A stretch of DNA of 64,000 nucleotides from an uncultured Monoglobus sp. Its GTDB lineage: Bacteria; Bacillota; Clostridia; Monoglobales; Monoglobaceae. Position numbers and translations under genes: made by a program. Where the stretch lies: contig CANQMT010000001.1 of the NCBI GenBank assembly GCA_947625055.1, positions 1 to 64,000 on the forward strand, given 5' to 3'. The notes beneath the pieces are model-generated. The model was not told the DNA's origin and ran no database searches. It saw only the letters and a list, made by a program, of their open reading frames with translations. Positions within the stretch are counted from its first letter, which is position 1, and the number at the start of each line of letters is the position of its first letter. Of the stretch, positions 40,386 through 48,472 are shown in pieces.

Positions 40386-41528
40386 ATGGAAGTATATTTA
40401 GACAACAGCGCCACGACCAAGCCTTACGGCGAGGTATGCGCCGCTGTGTTTGACACTATGAGCGGAAACTACGGGAACCCGTCCTCGCTCCACTCGCTGG
40501 GGATCGAGGCGGAACGCGCGGTCACAACCGCCAAGGAACAGGTCGCGTCCGCGATTAAAGCAGCCCCGGGCGAGATCATATTCACCTCCGGCGGAACCGA
40601 ATCTGACAATCTGGCGCTGCTCGGAGCGGCCGCCGCGAGCCGCGGCAGGCACATGATCACGACGCCTCTTGAGCACCCCGCGATCATGAGCGTACTGCCG
40701 GAACTCCGCACGAAAGGATACAAGATAGACTTCGCGCCCGTGGATGAGAACGGCAGCGTGAAGCTTGGCGCTTATGAAAAGATGATACGGCCCGACACGT
40801 TTTTGGTGTCCGCTATGCTGGTCAACAATGAGATAGGAACCGTTGAGCCCGTCGTGGAGATGGCAACAATACTCAAGCGGAAAAATCCGAGAGCGCTTTT
40901 CCACACAGACGCGGTCCAGGGCTTCGGCAAGGTACCGATCGACGTTCGCAAAACGCCGCTCGATATGATCTCGATAAGCTCGCACAAGATACACGGCCCC
41001 ATGGGAATGGGCGCGCTGTATATCAGAAAGGGCACGGGAATAAAGCCGATCATACACGGCGGCGGCCAGCAGGGCAATATCCGATCCGGCACCGAAAACG
41101 TCCCGGGGATCGTCGGTTTCGGCGCGGCGGCAAAGCTTGTCTCGCAGGATCTTGAAAAGAAGGCGGAGCGCATGGCGGCGCTCAGAAAGCGGCTTGAGAA
41201 CGGAGTGCGCCGGCTTGACAATATAAGAGTGAACACACCCGAAAACTGCGCGCCGCATATTCTCAACGTTTCGTTCGGCGGCGTCAGGTCCGAGGTTCTG
41301 CTCCACTCGCTTGAAATGCAGAATATTTTCGTGTCAAGCGGAAGCGCGTGCAGCAGCCACAAAAAGGAGCCGAGCTATGTGCTGACCGAGATAGGCGTGC
41401 CGAGAAAAATGATCGACGGCAGCATACGTTTCAGTTTGTCCGAGTTCACCACAGCCGAGCAGATAGACGAGACTATCCGTGCGGTCAGCAACATCGTGCC
41501 GCGTCTGAGACGGCTCAACATGAGATAA
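40386..41528 (+). CDS. Cysteine desulfurase (NifS/IscS family)
   Basis: A 380-residue PLP enzyme that takes sulfur from cysteine and passes it on as persulfide. The N-terminus 'VYLDNSATTKPYGEV' is diagnostic. The PLP-binding Lys lies in 'ISSHKIHGPMGMGALYI', and the catalytic Cys sits in the loop 'SSGSACSSHKKEPSYVL'. The start is at MEVYLD after GGAGGAG; upstream codons of the track lack a ribosome site. It is 32 nt before thiI, so its likely job is sulfur supply for tRNA 4-thiouridine, as in other Firmicutes with a dedicated desulfurase beside thiI. Confidence 0.94.
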   Translation: MEVYLDNSATTKPYGEVCAAVFDTMSGNYGNPSSLHSLGIEAERAVTTAKEQVASAIKAAPGEIIFTSGGTESDNLALLGAAAASRGRHMITTPLEHPAIMSVLPELRTKGYKIDFAPVDENGSVKLGAYEKMIRPDTFLVSAMLVNNEIGTVEPVVEMATILKRKNPRALFHTDAVQGFGKVPIDVRKTPLDMISISSHKIHGPMGMGALYIRKGTGIKPIIHGGGQQGNIRSGTENVPGIVGFGAAAKLVSQDLEKKAERMAALRKRLENGVRRLDNIRVNTPENCAPHILNVSFGGVRSEVLLHSLEMQNIFVSSGSACSSHKKEPSYVLTEIGVPRKMIDGSIRFSLSEFTTAEQIDETIRAVSNIVPRLRRLNMR

Positions 41529-41560
41529 TTAAAAATACAAAAGATAAACAGGAGAGAGAA

Positions 41561-42748
41561 ATGCGAAAGACAGATTTATATTTATTAAAATACGGAGAAA
41601 TCGCTTTAAAGGGCCTGAACCGTCCGAAATTTGAGCAGAAATTGATCGACAATGTCAATTCGGCCTTGGCGCCTTTGGGCAAATTCAGCGTGAAAAAAGC
41701 GCAGTCAACGATATATGTTGAGGCGCTCGACGATGATATTGACAGTATTGAGACCGTTGAGCGCCTCAAAAAGGTGTTCGGCATTGTGAATATCTGCCCC
41801 GCCACGCGCTGCGAAAAGGGAATGGACAGCATAAAAGAGACTGCGGCGCAGTGTGTGCTTGATATGGATTATGAGGGCAAGAGCTTTAAGGTCGAAACAA
41901 AGCGCGAGGACAAACGGTTCCCGCTCAAGTCTCCGGAGATTTCCCGAGAGGTCGGCGGAGCCGTCCTCCGCGCGGTCAACAAAGCGGGCGGAAACATCAA
42001 AGTCGACGTGCATGATCCGGATATTTTGGTTCAGGTCGAGATACGCGACAGCGCCTACATCGTAGCCGACATAATCAGCGGCGCGGGCGGAATGCCTGTC
42101 GGCAGCGGCGGATGCGCGGCTCTGCTGCTCAGCGGTGGAATTGACAGCCCGGTGGCGGGCTGGATGATCGCCAAGCGCGGCGTGACGCTTGACGCGGTCT
42201 ACTTCCACAGTCCGCCCTACACAAGCGAGCGCGCAAAGGACAAGGTGGTCGATCTTGCTAAGACACTCTCGGCCTACACACGCGGAATTCGCCTATACTC
42301 GGTTCCGTTCACCGACATTCAGCTTGATATAATCGAAAACTGCCCCAAAAATATGCTCACGATCATTATGCGCAGGATCATGATGCGGATCGCGGAAAAG
42401 ATTGCCGAGAAAAACGGCGATATGGCGCTTGTCACCGGCGAGAGCGTAGGCCAGGTCGCCAGCCAGACCATGGAGGCGCTTTACTGCACGAACGCTGCGG
42501 TCAGCATGCCGGTGTTCCGGCCCTGCATCGGCATGGATAAAGAGGAGATCACTGCGGTTTCTAAAAAAATCGGCGCATACGAGATCTCGATCCGGCCGTA
42601 TGAGGACTGCTGCACGATATTCGTGCCCAAGCACCCCAAAACCAAGCCGCGCCTTGATGAGATAATCGAGGCGGAAAAGTCGCTTACCGACATTGAAGCC
42701 ATGATCGAAAAGGCGATCGGGGATGCCGATATTATTAACATAAAATAA
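41561..42748 (+). CDS. thiI: tRNA 4-thiouridine synthetase ThiI
   Basis: A 395-residue tRNA sulfurtransferase that adenylates uridine-8 and inserts sulfur. An N-terminal ferredoxin-like and THUMP region (about 1-165) precedes the PP-loop 'LLLSGGIDSPVAGWMIAKRG'. The block 'VTGESVGQVASQTMEAL' is a family signature. There is no C-terminal rhodanese domain, as in most Gram-positive forms, consistent with direct transfer from the neighbouring desulfurase. The start is at MRKTDL with GGAGAGAG upstream; the track's 71 extra codons lie inside the desulfurase gene. Confidence 0.95.
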   Translation: MRKTDLYLLKYGEIALKGLNRPKFEQKLIDNVNSALAPLGKFSVKKAQSTIYVEALDDDIDSIETVERLKKVFGIVNICPATRCEKGMDSIKETAAQCVLDMDYEGKSFKVETKREDKRFPLKSPEISREVGGAVLRAVNKAGGNIKVDVHDPDILVQVEIRDSAYIVADIISGAGGMPVGSGGCAALLLSGGIDSPVAGWMIAKRGVTLDAVYFHSPPYTSERAKDKVVDLAKTLSAYTRGIRLYSVPFTDIQLDIIENCPKNMLTIIMRRIMMRIAEKIAEKNGDMALVTGESVGQVASQTMEALYCTNAAVSMPVFRPCIGMDKEEITAVSKKIGAYEISIRPYEDCCTIFVPKHPKTKPRLDEIIEAEKSLTDIEAMIEKAIGDADIINIK

Positions 42749-42833
42749 AACACAAAGCGCGGACTCGTATATGTTCGCGTTTTGCTTGTGCGATATAGAC
42801 TCTTCGGGCGAAAACAAGATGTCGGAGAAAGGG

Positions 42834-43991
42834 ATGATCGTAAAAATGATTTCAAAAGAAAAATCAGTTGCCGCAGGCACAGCCGAGGCGGGCGCTCTCG
42901 GCGCCGCAAAAGACGCGGTCATTCCCGCGAACTATTCGATCAACAACACAAAGAGCGGACACGGCATAATGGCTGAGGAAGCGCAAACGATCATTGACCG
43001 TCTGCACGGAAAAACCGCAGAGGTCGTGGGCCGTGACAACGCCAAAAACGGCGCTGACCGATTTGTTGACGGTGAATATATTCAAACGAAATTCTATAAC
43101 TCCGGCAAAGGCTGCGCCGCAGCGTGCTTTGACGGCGAAAACGGCGGGATGTATAAATATATCGGCCCGGACGGACAGCCTATGCCGGTTGAAGTTCCAA
43201 AAGATCTCAGAGACGCCGCGGTCGGTGAGATGCGCCGCAGGATCGCTGACGGAAAGGTTCCCGGAGTAACGGACGAGAACCGAGCCGAAGATCTTGTTCG
43301 CGCGAGCGACCTTACATATGAGCAGTCGGTAAAACTTTGCACGCCATTCACGCGCGAATCCCTGCTTTACGATTGCGCCTCGGGTTTTGTGCGCTGCGCG
43401 GTACTGTTTGTCATCAGCGCCGCCGCGTCACTGATATTAAGCCTCCGAGGCGGCAAGGGAACGAAGCGAGCTTTTAAAAACGCCGCAAAGTCCGGTGGTT
43501 TTGTCTTTATTTTATCATATGCGACCCACATAATATGCTCGCAGTTCGCCAGAACCGCGCTGTTTAAATCCATTCAATTTCCCCCTATCAGCGGCGAGGG
43601 CGTTTTTGGGATTATTCTGTCAAATATTGACGTGTGTATGCAAACCGGAGCAGGCGGCGGATATTCGTCGATCGCGGGCGCTGTGGGAAGGTTCCCGAAA
43701 ATGCTAAAAACGTATCTGCTCGCCACGGTGATAAGCTTTGTCGTTTTTGGTATTTCTGAACTTGCGAGGCTTATACTGCGAAAAATAAACGCCCGGGAAT
43801 TCGGGCTGAGAATTTCATCTATAGTCTTGTCAAAACTCGGCGCTGTGCTGTTCTGGTTCGCTGCGGCGGCGATCCTGGGATATTATGCGCTTCTGCCGTA
43901 CGCGCTGAATATTGCTGTGTGCGCCGCTTCCGCCGCTGTAGGCGCGGTATTGGCAAGGCGGTTAATACAAAAAAATCCTCAAAAAACATAA
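42834..43991 (+). CDS. Membrane protein of unknown function with a nuclease-like N-terminal domain
   Basis: 385 residues, not confidently recognised. The N-terminal half (to about 190) is soluble and begins with a 'GHGIMAEEAQ' segment. It contains 'DNAKNGADRFVDG', then 'YIQTKFYNSG' and 'GGMYKYIGPDGQPMPVEVP'. The spacing of Asp and Q-x-K on predicted adjacent strands resembles a PD-(D/Q)xK nuclease core, but this is inference. The C-terminal half has four to five hydrophobic segments (about 200-220, 235-260, 300-325, 335-375). I have the impression that proteobacterial proteins of unknown function share this layout, which I cannot verify. The start chosen has GGAG 6 nt upstream. It follows thiI by 85 nt and is convergent with the DUF5131 gene. 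Confidence 0.6.
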   Translation: MIVKMISKEKSVAAGTAEAGALGAAKDAVIPANYSINNTKSGHGIMAEEAQTIIDRLHGKTAEVVGRDNAKNGADRFVDGEYIQTKFYNSGKGCAAACFDGENGGMYKYIGPDGQPMPVEVPKDLRDAAVGEMRRRIADGKVPGVTDENRAEDLVRASDLTYEQSVKLCTPFTRESLLYDCASGFVRCAVLFVISAAASLILSLRGGKGTKRAFKNAAKSGGFVFILSYATHIICSQFARTALFKSIQFPPISGEGVFGIILSNIDVCMQTGAGGGYSSIAGAVGRFPKMLKTYLLATVISFVVFGISELARLILRKINAREFGLRISSIVLSKLGAVLFWFAAAAILGYYALLPYALNIAVCAASAAVGAVLARRLIQKNPQKT

Positions 43992-43998
43992 GATATGC

Positions 43999-44877
43999 TC
44001 ACGCCTTTTCGCAATTGCCGCAGTCGCTGCAGCCGTTGCAGCTTATTTTCATGCCGCACGTTTCGCAGCGCTCGCGAAAATGCGGAACGTACAGCTTATC
44101 CTCGGGTATCGGCATTCCCCACTCATCATACAGCTTGAACTCAATCGGCCTGCCGCGGTAGCTGAGGCCGGATTTATACGCCTGACTGCTCTGCAGCGAG
44201 TTTCCCTCGATTTTATAAAGCCTGCCGTCTTTTATAAATCTCCGCCCCGTTCCGCAGAAAACAAACGTCACATCATAATCGACGCACTCCTCGCGCAGCG
44301 ATCTTACCCAATCGTAGCTGCATGGGCGCGCACCGTCGTAATTCTCGCCGTCGCACAGCACCTGCTCTATTTGTCCGCTCTCAAGATATTTCCTGATGCT
44401 GACCGGACCGATAAACGGCGCGCACATTATGCCCTTGTGCTTAAAAGGCAGCCCAAGCATTATCGGTATCCGCTCGTCGGCGCGATTCTGGTTCTCGCAG
44501 GTGACATTGAAAAACACGTTTTCCCAGCCGTCTCCCCAGTCGCGCGGAAGATGCTCGGCGACGCGCTCCGGGCGCTTTGTCAGCAAAAAGAATTTAACGT
44601 CGGGCCTGCACGCTATTATATCCCAAGCCTCACCGCGCCACGCGTCCGCTTCTTCGAGAAAAAAGTCCGAAGTCATGCACACGCGCAGCATTTCACCGCT
44701 TTTTACCTTGTAATTCCCTTGTCTGTCCTTCTGCAGCGGGTATTTAAAGCCGGACTTTGTTTTATAAATATCCGAGCCGTCCCTGTCACGCATACGGTCG
44801 AGGAAAAACATATAGCAGTTGTCGCAGCCCTCGCTTTTTTTGCGGCACCCGTGCCACGGATTCCAAATATCATGCAT
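43999..44877 (-). CDS. DUF5131 / phage Gp37-Gp68-like protein with Cys-rich tail
   Basis: A 292-residue protein of the family often annotated Gp37/Gp68 or DUF5131. The N-terminus 'IWNPWHGCRKKSEGCDNCYM' carries the family Cys cluster (C-x7-C-x2-C), which resembles a radical SAM-type FeS site. Further blocks are 'VCMTSDFFLEEADAWR', 'FFLLTKRPERVAEHLP' and 'NVTCENQNRADERIP'. After the core, the C-terminus adds a Cys-rich tail (RCETCGMKISCNGCSDCGNC) with seven Cys, probably another metal site. Homologs occur in phages and in bacterial chromosomes. The reaction is not established to my knowledge. No other phage gene is nearby. Confidence 0.82.
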   Translation of the reverse strand: MHDIWNPWHGCRKKSEGCDNCYMFFLDRMRDRDGSDIYKTKSGFKYPLQKDRQGNYKVKSGEMLRVCMTSDFFLEEADAWRGEAWDIIACRPDVKFFLLTKRPERVAEHLPRDWGDGWENVFFNVTCENQNRADERIPIMLGLPFKHKGIMCAPFIGPVSIRKYLESGQIEQVLCDGENYDGARPCSYDWVRSLREECVDYDVTFVFCGTGRRFIKDGRLYKIEGNSLQSSQAYKSGLSYRGRPIEFKLYDEWGMPIPEDKLYVPHFRERCETCGMKISCNGCSDCGNCEKA

Positions 44878-44913
44878 AATATACCCTCTTAAAATCGCTT
44901 TTCCGCTTTTAAG

Positions 44914-45504
44914 CTACAGTTCTATTACTTCTCCCGCTTCGACTATCAGTGCGGACGGCGCCTTGAACCACTCGGCTTTTTCGCGGTCGAAAAGCTTGCC
45001 CGGCGACATGTGGATCGGAACGGTATGCTTCGCCCCGATAAGCTCGGCGCACTCGAGCGCCTCGGGTATGCCCATGTTGAAATACCCGTCGATCGGCAAA
45101 AACGCGTAGTCAATATTTCTGTTTTTAAGCTCCGACATTTGATCGGTTTTTGAAGTGTCGCCCGCGAAGTACAGCGTTTTTCCGCCGAGCGTGACAAGAT
45201 ATCCCACGCACTCCCCGGCGTCATGGTTTTTGTTATACGCCTGCGTGGGCTCAATGCGGACCCCCGCGAAATCGAGCGTCTTATAGCCGTCCTTTGTTAT
45301 CGCGTCACTGTTTTGGAATATCACGCAGCCTTCGGAGCGCGGAACCATGTCGATCCTGTTGTGGTCGGGATGCTGATGCGTCACGATTATCAGATCCGCC
45401 TTTTTGTCATATCCATCGCCCGCGAACGGGTCGATATAGATAACCTCGCCCGTTCCGAGGGTCAGTCGAAAACTCGCGTGCCCCTGATATAAAAGTTCTG
45501 CCAT
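44914..45504 (-). CDS. MBL-fold metal-dependent hydrolase (UlaG-like)
   Basis: A 196-residue metallo-beta-lactamase-fold protein. The metal-binding motif is 'IIVTHQHPDHNRID'. Later ligands are probable in 'LYFAGDTSKTDQM' (Asp) and 'KHTVPIHMSPG' (His). It begins 'ELLYQGHASFRLTLGTGEVIYIDPF', as in the COG2220 group. The start is at MAELLY after AAGGAGG; the longer track start lacks a site. The substrate is unknown. The track's 102-codon ORF at 44946-45254 is a shadow in another frame. Confidence 0.88.
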   Translation of the reverse strand: MAELLYQGHASFRLTLGTGEVIYIDPFAGDGYDKKADLIIVTHQHPDHNRIDMVPRSEGCVIFQNSDAITKDGYKTLDFAGVRIEPTQAYNKNHDAGECVGYLVTLGGKTLYFAGDTSKTDQMSELKNRNIDYAFLPIDGYFNMGIPEALECAELIGAKHTVPIHMSPGKLFDREKAEWFKAPSALIVEAGEVIEL

Positions 45505-45546
45505 ACGCTTTGCCTCCTTATGTTTTCGTAATTCGTTATTTATCAA

Positions 45547-45991
45547 TTAAATTTTTTCCTCATCTTTTTTGTTTTTTACATTCTTTCTGTATCCATCCTT
45601 TGCCGACGCCTTATACACTTTTAAGTAGTCGTGTAAACTCAGCAAATAATAGCGGACACTATCTTCTTTAATAACTGGAATTTGCTTTAAATCTACACCC
45701 GCAAACGACGCCAGACTCTCGATAGCGGCAAAAGCAACGCGCAAGTCAGATTTTTCAAATTCATGCTCGCGCAAATCGCGGAGAGTGTAACCGGCATTGC
45801 TCATTAATTCAATAATATTGTCCCATTTTTCATTCAAAAAAATCTCCGGGATCAACACGTCAATATCATCCGCATTCAGGTCCCTGTTAACTTTGTTCCA
45901 GTCCCAGTGAACCAAACAACAGCGGCACAATATCAAGTTTCCTGTTCAATAACCCGGCAAGATGTATAAATTCCTGATTCTTCATTTTCAT
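45547..45991 (-). pseudogene. Nucleotidyltransferase-like gene broken by a +1 frameshift
   Basis: Reading from the ATG at 45991 (GAGG upstream) gives MKMKNQEFIHLAGLL and then 'IVPLLFGSLGLEQS', which stops. One frame over, the sequence continues as 'VNRDLNADDIDVLIPEIFL' to the end of the 129-codon track ORF, finishing 'LHDYLKVYKASAKDGYRK'. Removing one A from the AAA near 45894 joins the parts into a single protein of about 147 residues. The G-S-L-G-L and D-D-I-D-V motifs fit a small nucleotidyltransferase-fold family seen in Firmicutes. The TTG start given in the track is an artefact of the shift. It may be a real pseudogene or a single-base sequence error. Confidence 0.75.
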
Positions 45992-46089
45992 ATCCACGCC
46001 TCAAAATATAATCCCACTTTTTATGCGCTTACTATACCATACTTTTACCGTTTTTGTCAATCGCTTAAAAAAACATATTGATACCGCTA

Positions 46090-46131
46090 TTGACATTTTA
46101 GCTAAAACAGTGTATAATAATATTAGCTAAT
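46090..46131 (+). promoter_or_regulatory. Promoter and twin palindromic operators of the toxin-antitoxin pair
   Basis: A perfect TTGACA (46090-46095), 17-bp spacer and perfect TATAAT (46113-46118). TTTTAGCTAAAA (46096-46107), a perfect palindrome, fills the spacer, and ATTAGCTAAT (46122-46131) lies just after the -10. Their centres are 25 bp apart. The shared TTAGCTAA core suggests the antitoxin binds both. Confidence 0.8.
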
Positions 46132-46148
46132 TTGAAAGGAGAATTTCT

Positions 46149-46382
46149 ATGACAACAGCGACGGCAACAGAGGTTCAGAATAATTTCGGAAAATATCTAC
46201 AAAGCGTGCAGTCGGGCGACGAGATAATTATTCTCAAAAACGGCAAAGAAGTCGCGCGTCTTATTTCGCATGATAAAAGCGTATCTTACATGACCGATTC
46301 CCTCCGCGGAATTTTAAAAGGTGATTACGACGACAAGGTCGCGCGCACTGAAAGGATGACAAAATATGAGAGCGTTGATTGA
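46149..46382 (+). CDS. Antitoxin, Phd/YefM family
   Basis: A 77-residue antitoxin. The N-terminal 'TATEVQNNFGKYLQSVQSGDEIIILKNGKEVARLI' is the typical Phd/YefM DNA-binding fold. The C-terminal 30 residues are charged and presumably wrap the toxin. The gene has a strong GAAAGGAG site. Its last 17 bases overlap the toxin start, the usual arrangement. It should repress its own promoter through the palindromes upstream. Confidence 0.9.
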   Translation: MTTATATEVQNNFGKYLQSVQSGDEIIILKNGKEVARLISHDKSVSYMTDSLRGILKGDYDDKVARTERMTKYESVD

Positions 46383-46776
46383 CACAAATATTATACTCGA
46401 TGTCCTGTGCGACAGAGCGGGACTTTCGGAAAGCTCAAGCAAAGTTTTCAAACTGTCCGAGGTGGGACTGATCGAAGGATATATCTCGGCTCTGTCGATC
46501 CCGAATATTGTTTATATTTTGAGAAAAGAGCTGAATAACGAAAAAACAAAAAATATTATTAAACGGCTGTCAATGATTTTTAAGATCTCGGATCTGAAAG
46601 CGGGCGATATTCAAAAAGCCGTCGATCTGGATTTCAGTGATTATGAGGACGCTCTTCAAAGCATTTGCGCGGGCAGAATAAAGGCCGATTATATAATAAC
46701 CCGAAATATTAAAGATTTTTCTAACAGCGTAATACCCGCAATAACTCCGCAAACCGCTATTGAAAAAATAACATAG
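46366..46776 (+). CDS. PIN-domain toxin (VapC-like ribonuclease)
   Basis: A 136-residue PIN-domain protein. Acidic active-site residues are visible in 'LIDTNIILDVL' (Asp near residue 6), 'SDYEDALQSICAG' (Glu/Asp cluster) and 'ADYIITRNIKDF' (the Asp before the last strand). PIN toxins cleave specific RNAs with Mg. It overlaps the antitoxin gene by 17 nt, indicating coupled translation. A REP-like palindrome (about 46791-46809) lies just after its stop. Confidence 0.9.
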   Translation: MRALIDTNIILDVLCDRAGLSESSSKVFKLSEVGLIEGYISALSIPNIVYILRKELNNEKTKNIIKRLSMIFKISDLKAGDIQKAVDLDFSDYEDALQSICAGRIKADYIITRNIKDFSNSVIPAITPQTAIEKIT

Positions 46777-46786
46777 TGAGATTAGA

Positions 46787-46811
46787 GTTGGCGGATAATA
46801 TCCGCCCCGCG
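46787..46811. repeat. REP-like palindrome, third copy
   Basis: GGCGGATAATATCCGCC is the same palindromic element as the pair in the purN gap, read in the other orientation. It is directly downstream of the toxin gene. Confidence 0.7.
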
Positions 46812-46921
46812 GGCACCTAATATATCGGATCGCCGCAATCCGTACGAATTGTATCAAACCTGTATGGGGACGACCACGGCTGCCCTCAAAACTATATTTT
46901 TGCCGATTTTTACAAATCAAA

Positions 46922-46945
46922 AAGCCCCGGATATCCGAGGCTTTT
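46922..46945 (-). terminator. Terminator of tRNA-Asn
   Basis: On the minus strand AAGCCTCGGATATCCGGGGCTTTTT forms a hairpin with a terminal T run a few bases past the tRNA CCA end. Confidence 0.75.
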
Positions 46946-46947
46946 CT

Positions 46948-47023
46948 TGGCTCCTCCAGTTGGACTCGAACCAACGACCCTGCGGTTAACAGCCGCATGC
47001 TCTACCAACTGAGCTATAGAGGA
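46948..47023 (-). tRNA. tRNA-Asn (anticodon GTT)
   Basis: Minus-strand cloverleaf. The acceptor TCCTCTA pairs with TGGAGGA, the anticodon stem-loop is GCGGC TGTTAAC CGC with anticodon GTT, the T-arm is GTTGG TTCGAGT CCAAC, and CCA is encoded (46948-46950). Confidence 0.95.
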
Positions 47024-47156
47024 ATATTGTTTAAATCTTTGCTCAACAATGGTTATTATACTACCTTTTGGGGCGTTTGTCAATGATTTTTTTAGTAAAA
47101 TTTTAAATTAACGGAAAATCTGCGAAAATTTATATAAAATTTTATGGTATTTTTGT

Positions 47157-47294
47157 AAAGTAATTTCACTTTTCATCACAGGATATTATATGCAAAATTC
47201 TTTGAATTTATGTGTGTTTATTTGCATTATTGAGAGCGCTTATGTGTAAAGTAATTCACTTTATTACATTTATTAAACGAAAGTTATTCACTTT
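47157..47294. promoter_or_regulatory. Three AAAGT(A/T)ATTCACTTT-type sites
   Basis: Within the A/T-rich 363-nt gap 47024-47386, which holds no gene, imperfect palindromes AAAGTAATTTCACTTT (47157), AAAGTAATTCACTTT (47248) and AAAGTTATTCACTTT (47280) recur. They lie upstream of the promoter TTGACT-17-TAAAAT of the acyltransferase gene, so they may bind a regulator. Confidence 0.55.
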
Positions 47295-47327
47295 ACAGCA
47301 TATAACCTTAAATTTTTGTGACAAGTA

Positions 47328-47356
47328 TTGACTTAATTCAAAAAATAGTTTAAAAT
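47328..47356 (+). promoter_or_regulatory. Promoter of the acyltransferase gene
   Basis: TTGACT, a 17-bp spacer and TAAAAT lie about 30 bp before the start codon. Confidence 0.65.
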
Positions 47357-47386
47357 ATAGCCAAACTTATTATTGAGGTTCGGCTT

Positions 47387-48472
47387 ATGAAGAGAAAAAT
47401 AACAGAGGTCTCGGTTTTTGAGTTCTTCCTCTGTATGTTCGTTATCTTAATACATCTGCTCTCCGAGGGCGTTAATGTATTCCCGAAATGGAGTGTGCTG
47501 TCGATCGTGTTCTATACGGTCACAAGGCTCACCACTTTTGCCGTGCCCGCATTTATTTTTACCAGCGCGCTCAAACTGTTTTATAAGTTCAGCGAGCGTA
47601 AATTTTCGTATATACCCTTCCTTCTTGACCGCATAAAAAAAATATATCTGCCATACGTGATCATGGTAGTTATCTATTATATCGTCTATATTTATGCCTT
47701 TCATATTTATGAGTTCAATCCCGTCTCGCTTATAAAATACATATTAAACGGCGACTTGTCGGCTCAGTTTTATTTCATAGTCCTTATCATGCAGTTCTAT
47801 CTGCTGATGCCGGTCTGGATATTGCTCAGCAAAAACAAAAACAAAACGTTCAGCCTGATCGTGGTAATAATCTCGGTCGTCTGCTCGATCGCGGCGCGAA
47901 TGATACTCTCGGGCGCGGATTACACACACAAAATTTTCCCGTCTTACCTCGTGTTCTGGGTGCTCGGAATGTACGCGGGCATGTACTATAACGAGTTTAT
48001 ACGGTTCCTGAGCCGCTCGCGGCTGACGGTGTACGCGGGCTGGCTGGTGTTTGCCGTTCTCCACTGCGTCACGTCATACATGGAATACGGCGGCGTTATC
48101 AACAACTCGCTATCTGCGATTTTTGTTATATTCTTCTGTCTGTTCTCTACCTTCGGCTTTTATCAATACGCCTACGGGCTCACCGAGTCTCTTGAGAGCC
48201 GCGGCAAAGGCTTTTTTATCAGCATTTCGGGCGCGTCGTACAATATATATCTCGTTCACTGTCTGATAATCACTTCCGCGCAGGAAATTCTGACCAACGT
48301 CGGTGTTGAGGACGTGATGATAAGGTTCATTATCACTGCCGTCTCGACCTACGCTCTGTCAATAATAATTTGTGTGCTCTGGGCGACAATGCACAACAAT
48401 ATCAAGCAGAGCCTCGCCCGTTCGTCAGCAAGACGAACCCGCAAGAAAGCCGCTCGAAAACGCTATCTGTAA
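47387..48472 (+). CDS. Membrane acyltransferase, family 3 (OafA/WecH type)
   Basis: A 361-residue integral membrane protein with about ten hydrophobic helices. The N-terminal 'EVSVFEFFLCMFVILIHLLSEG' carries the conserved His of acyltransferase family 3, followed by an Arg/Lys-rich loop 'LLDRIKKIYLPYVI'. These enzymes O-acetylate cell-surface polysaccharides or peptidoglycan; the target here is unknown. The C-terminus is strongly basic (SSARRTRKKAARKRY). Its last 48 bp overlap the end of the convergent flavoprotein gene. It stands alone behind its own promoter. Confidence 0.85.
   Translation: MKRKITEVSVFEFFLCMFVILIHLLSEGVNVFPKWSVLSIVFYTVTRLTTFAVPAFIFTSALKLFYKFSERKFSYIPFLLDRIKKIYLPYVIMVVIYYIVYIYAFHIYEFNPVSLIKYILNGDLSAQFYFIVLIMQFYLLMPVWILLSKNKNKTFSLIVVIISVVCSIAARMILSGADYTHKIFPSYLVFWVLGMYAGMYYNEFIRFLSRSRLTVYAGWLVFAVLHCVTSYMEYGGVINNSLSAIFVIFFCLFSTFGFYQYAYGLTESLESRGKGFFISISGASYNIYLVHCLIITSAQEILTNVGVEDVMIRFIITAVSTYALSIIICVLWATMHNNIKQSLARSSARRTRKKAARKRYL

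Noticed and set aside
41348-41560. 71-codon N-terminal extension of thiI in the ORF track
   Set aside because: It lies in another frame of the cysteine desulfurase gene and has no ribosome site; GGAGAGAG sits before the internal ATG.
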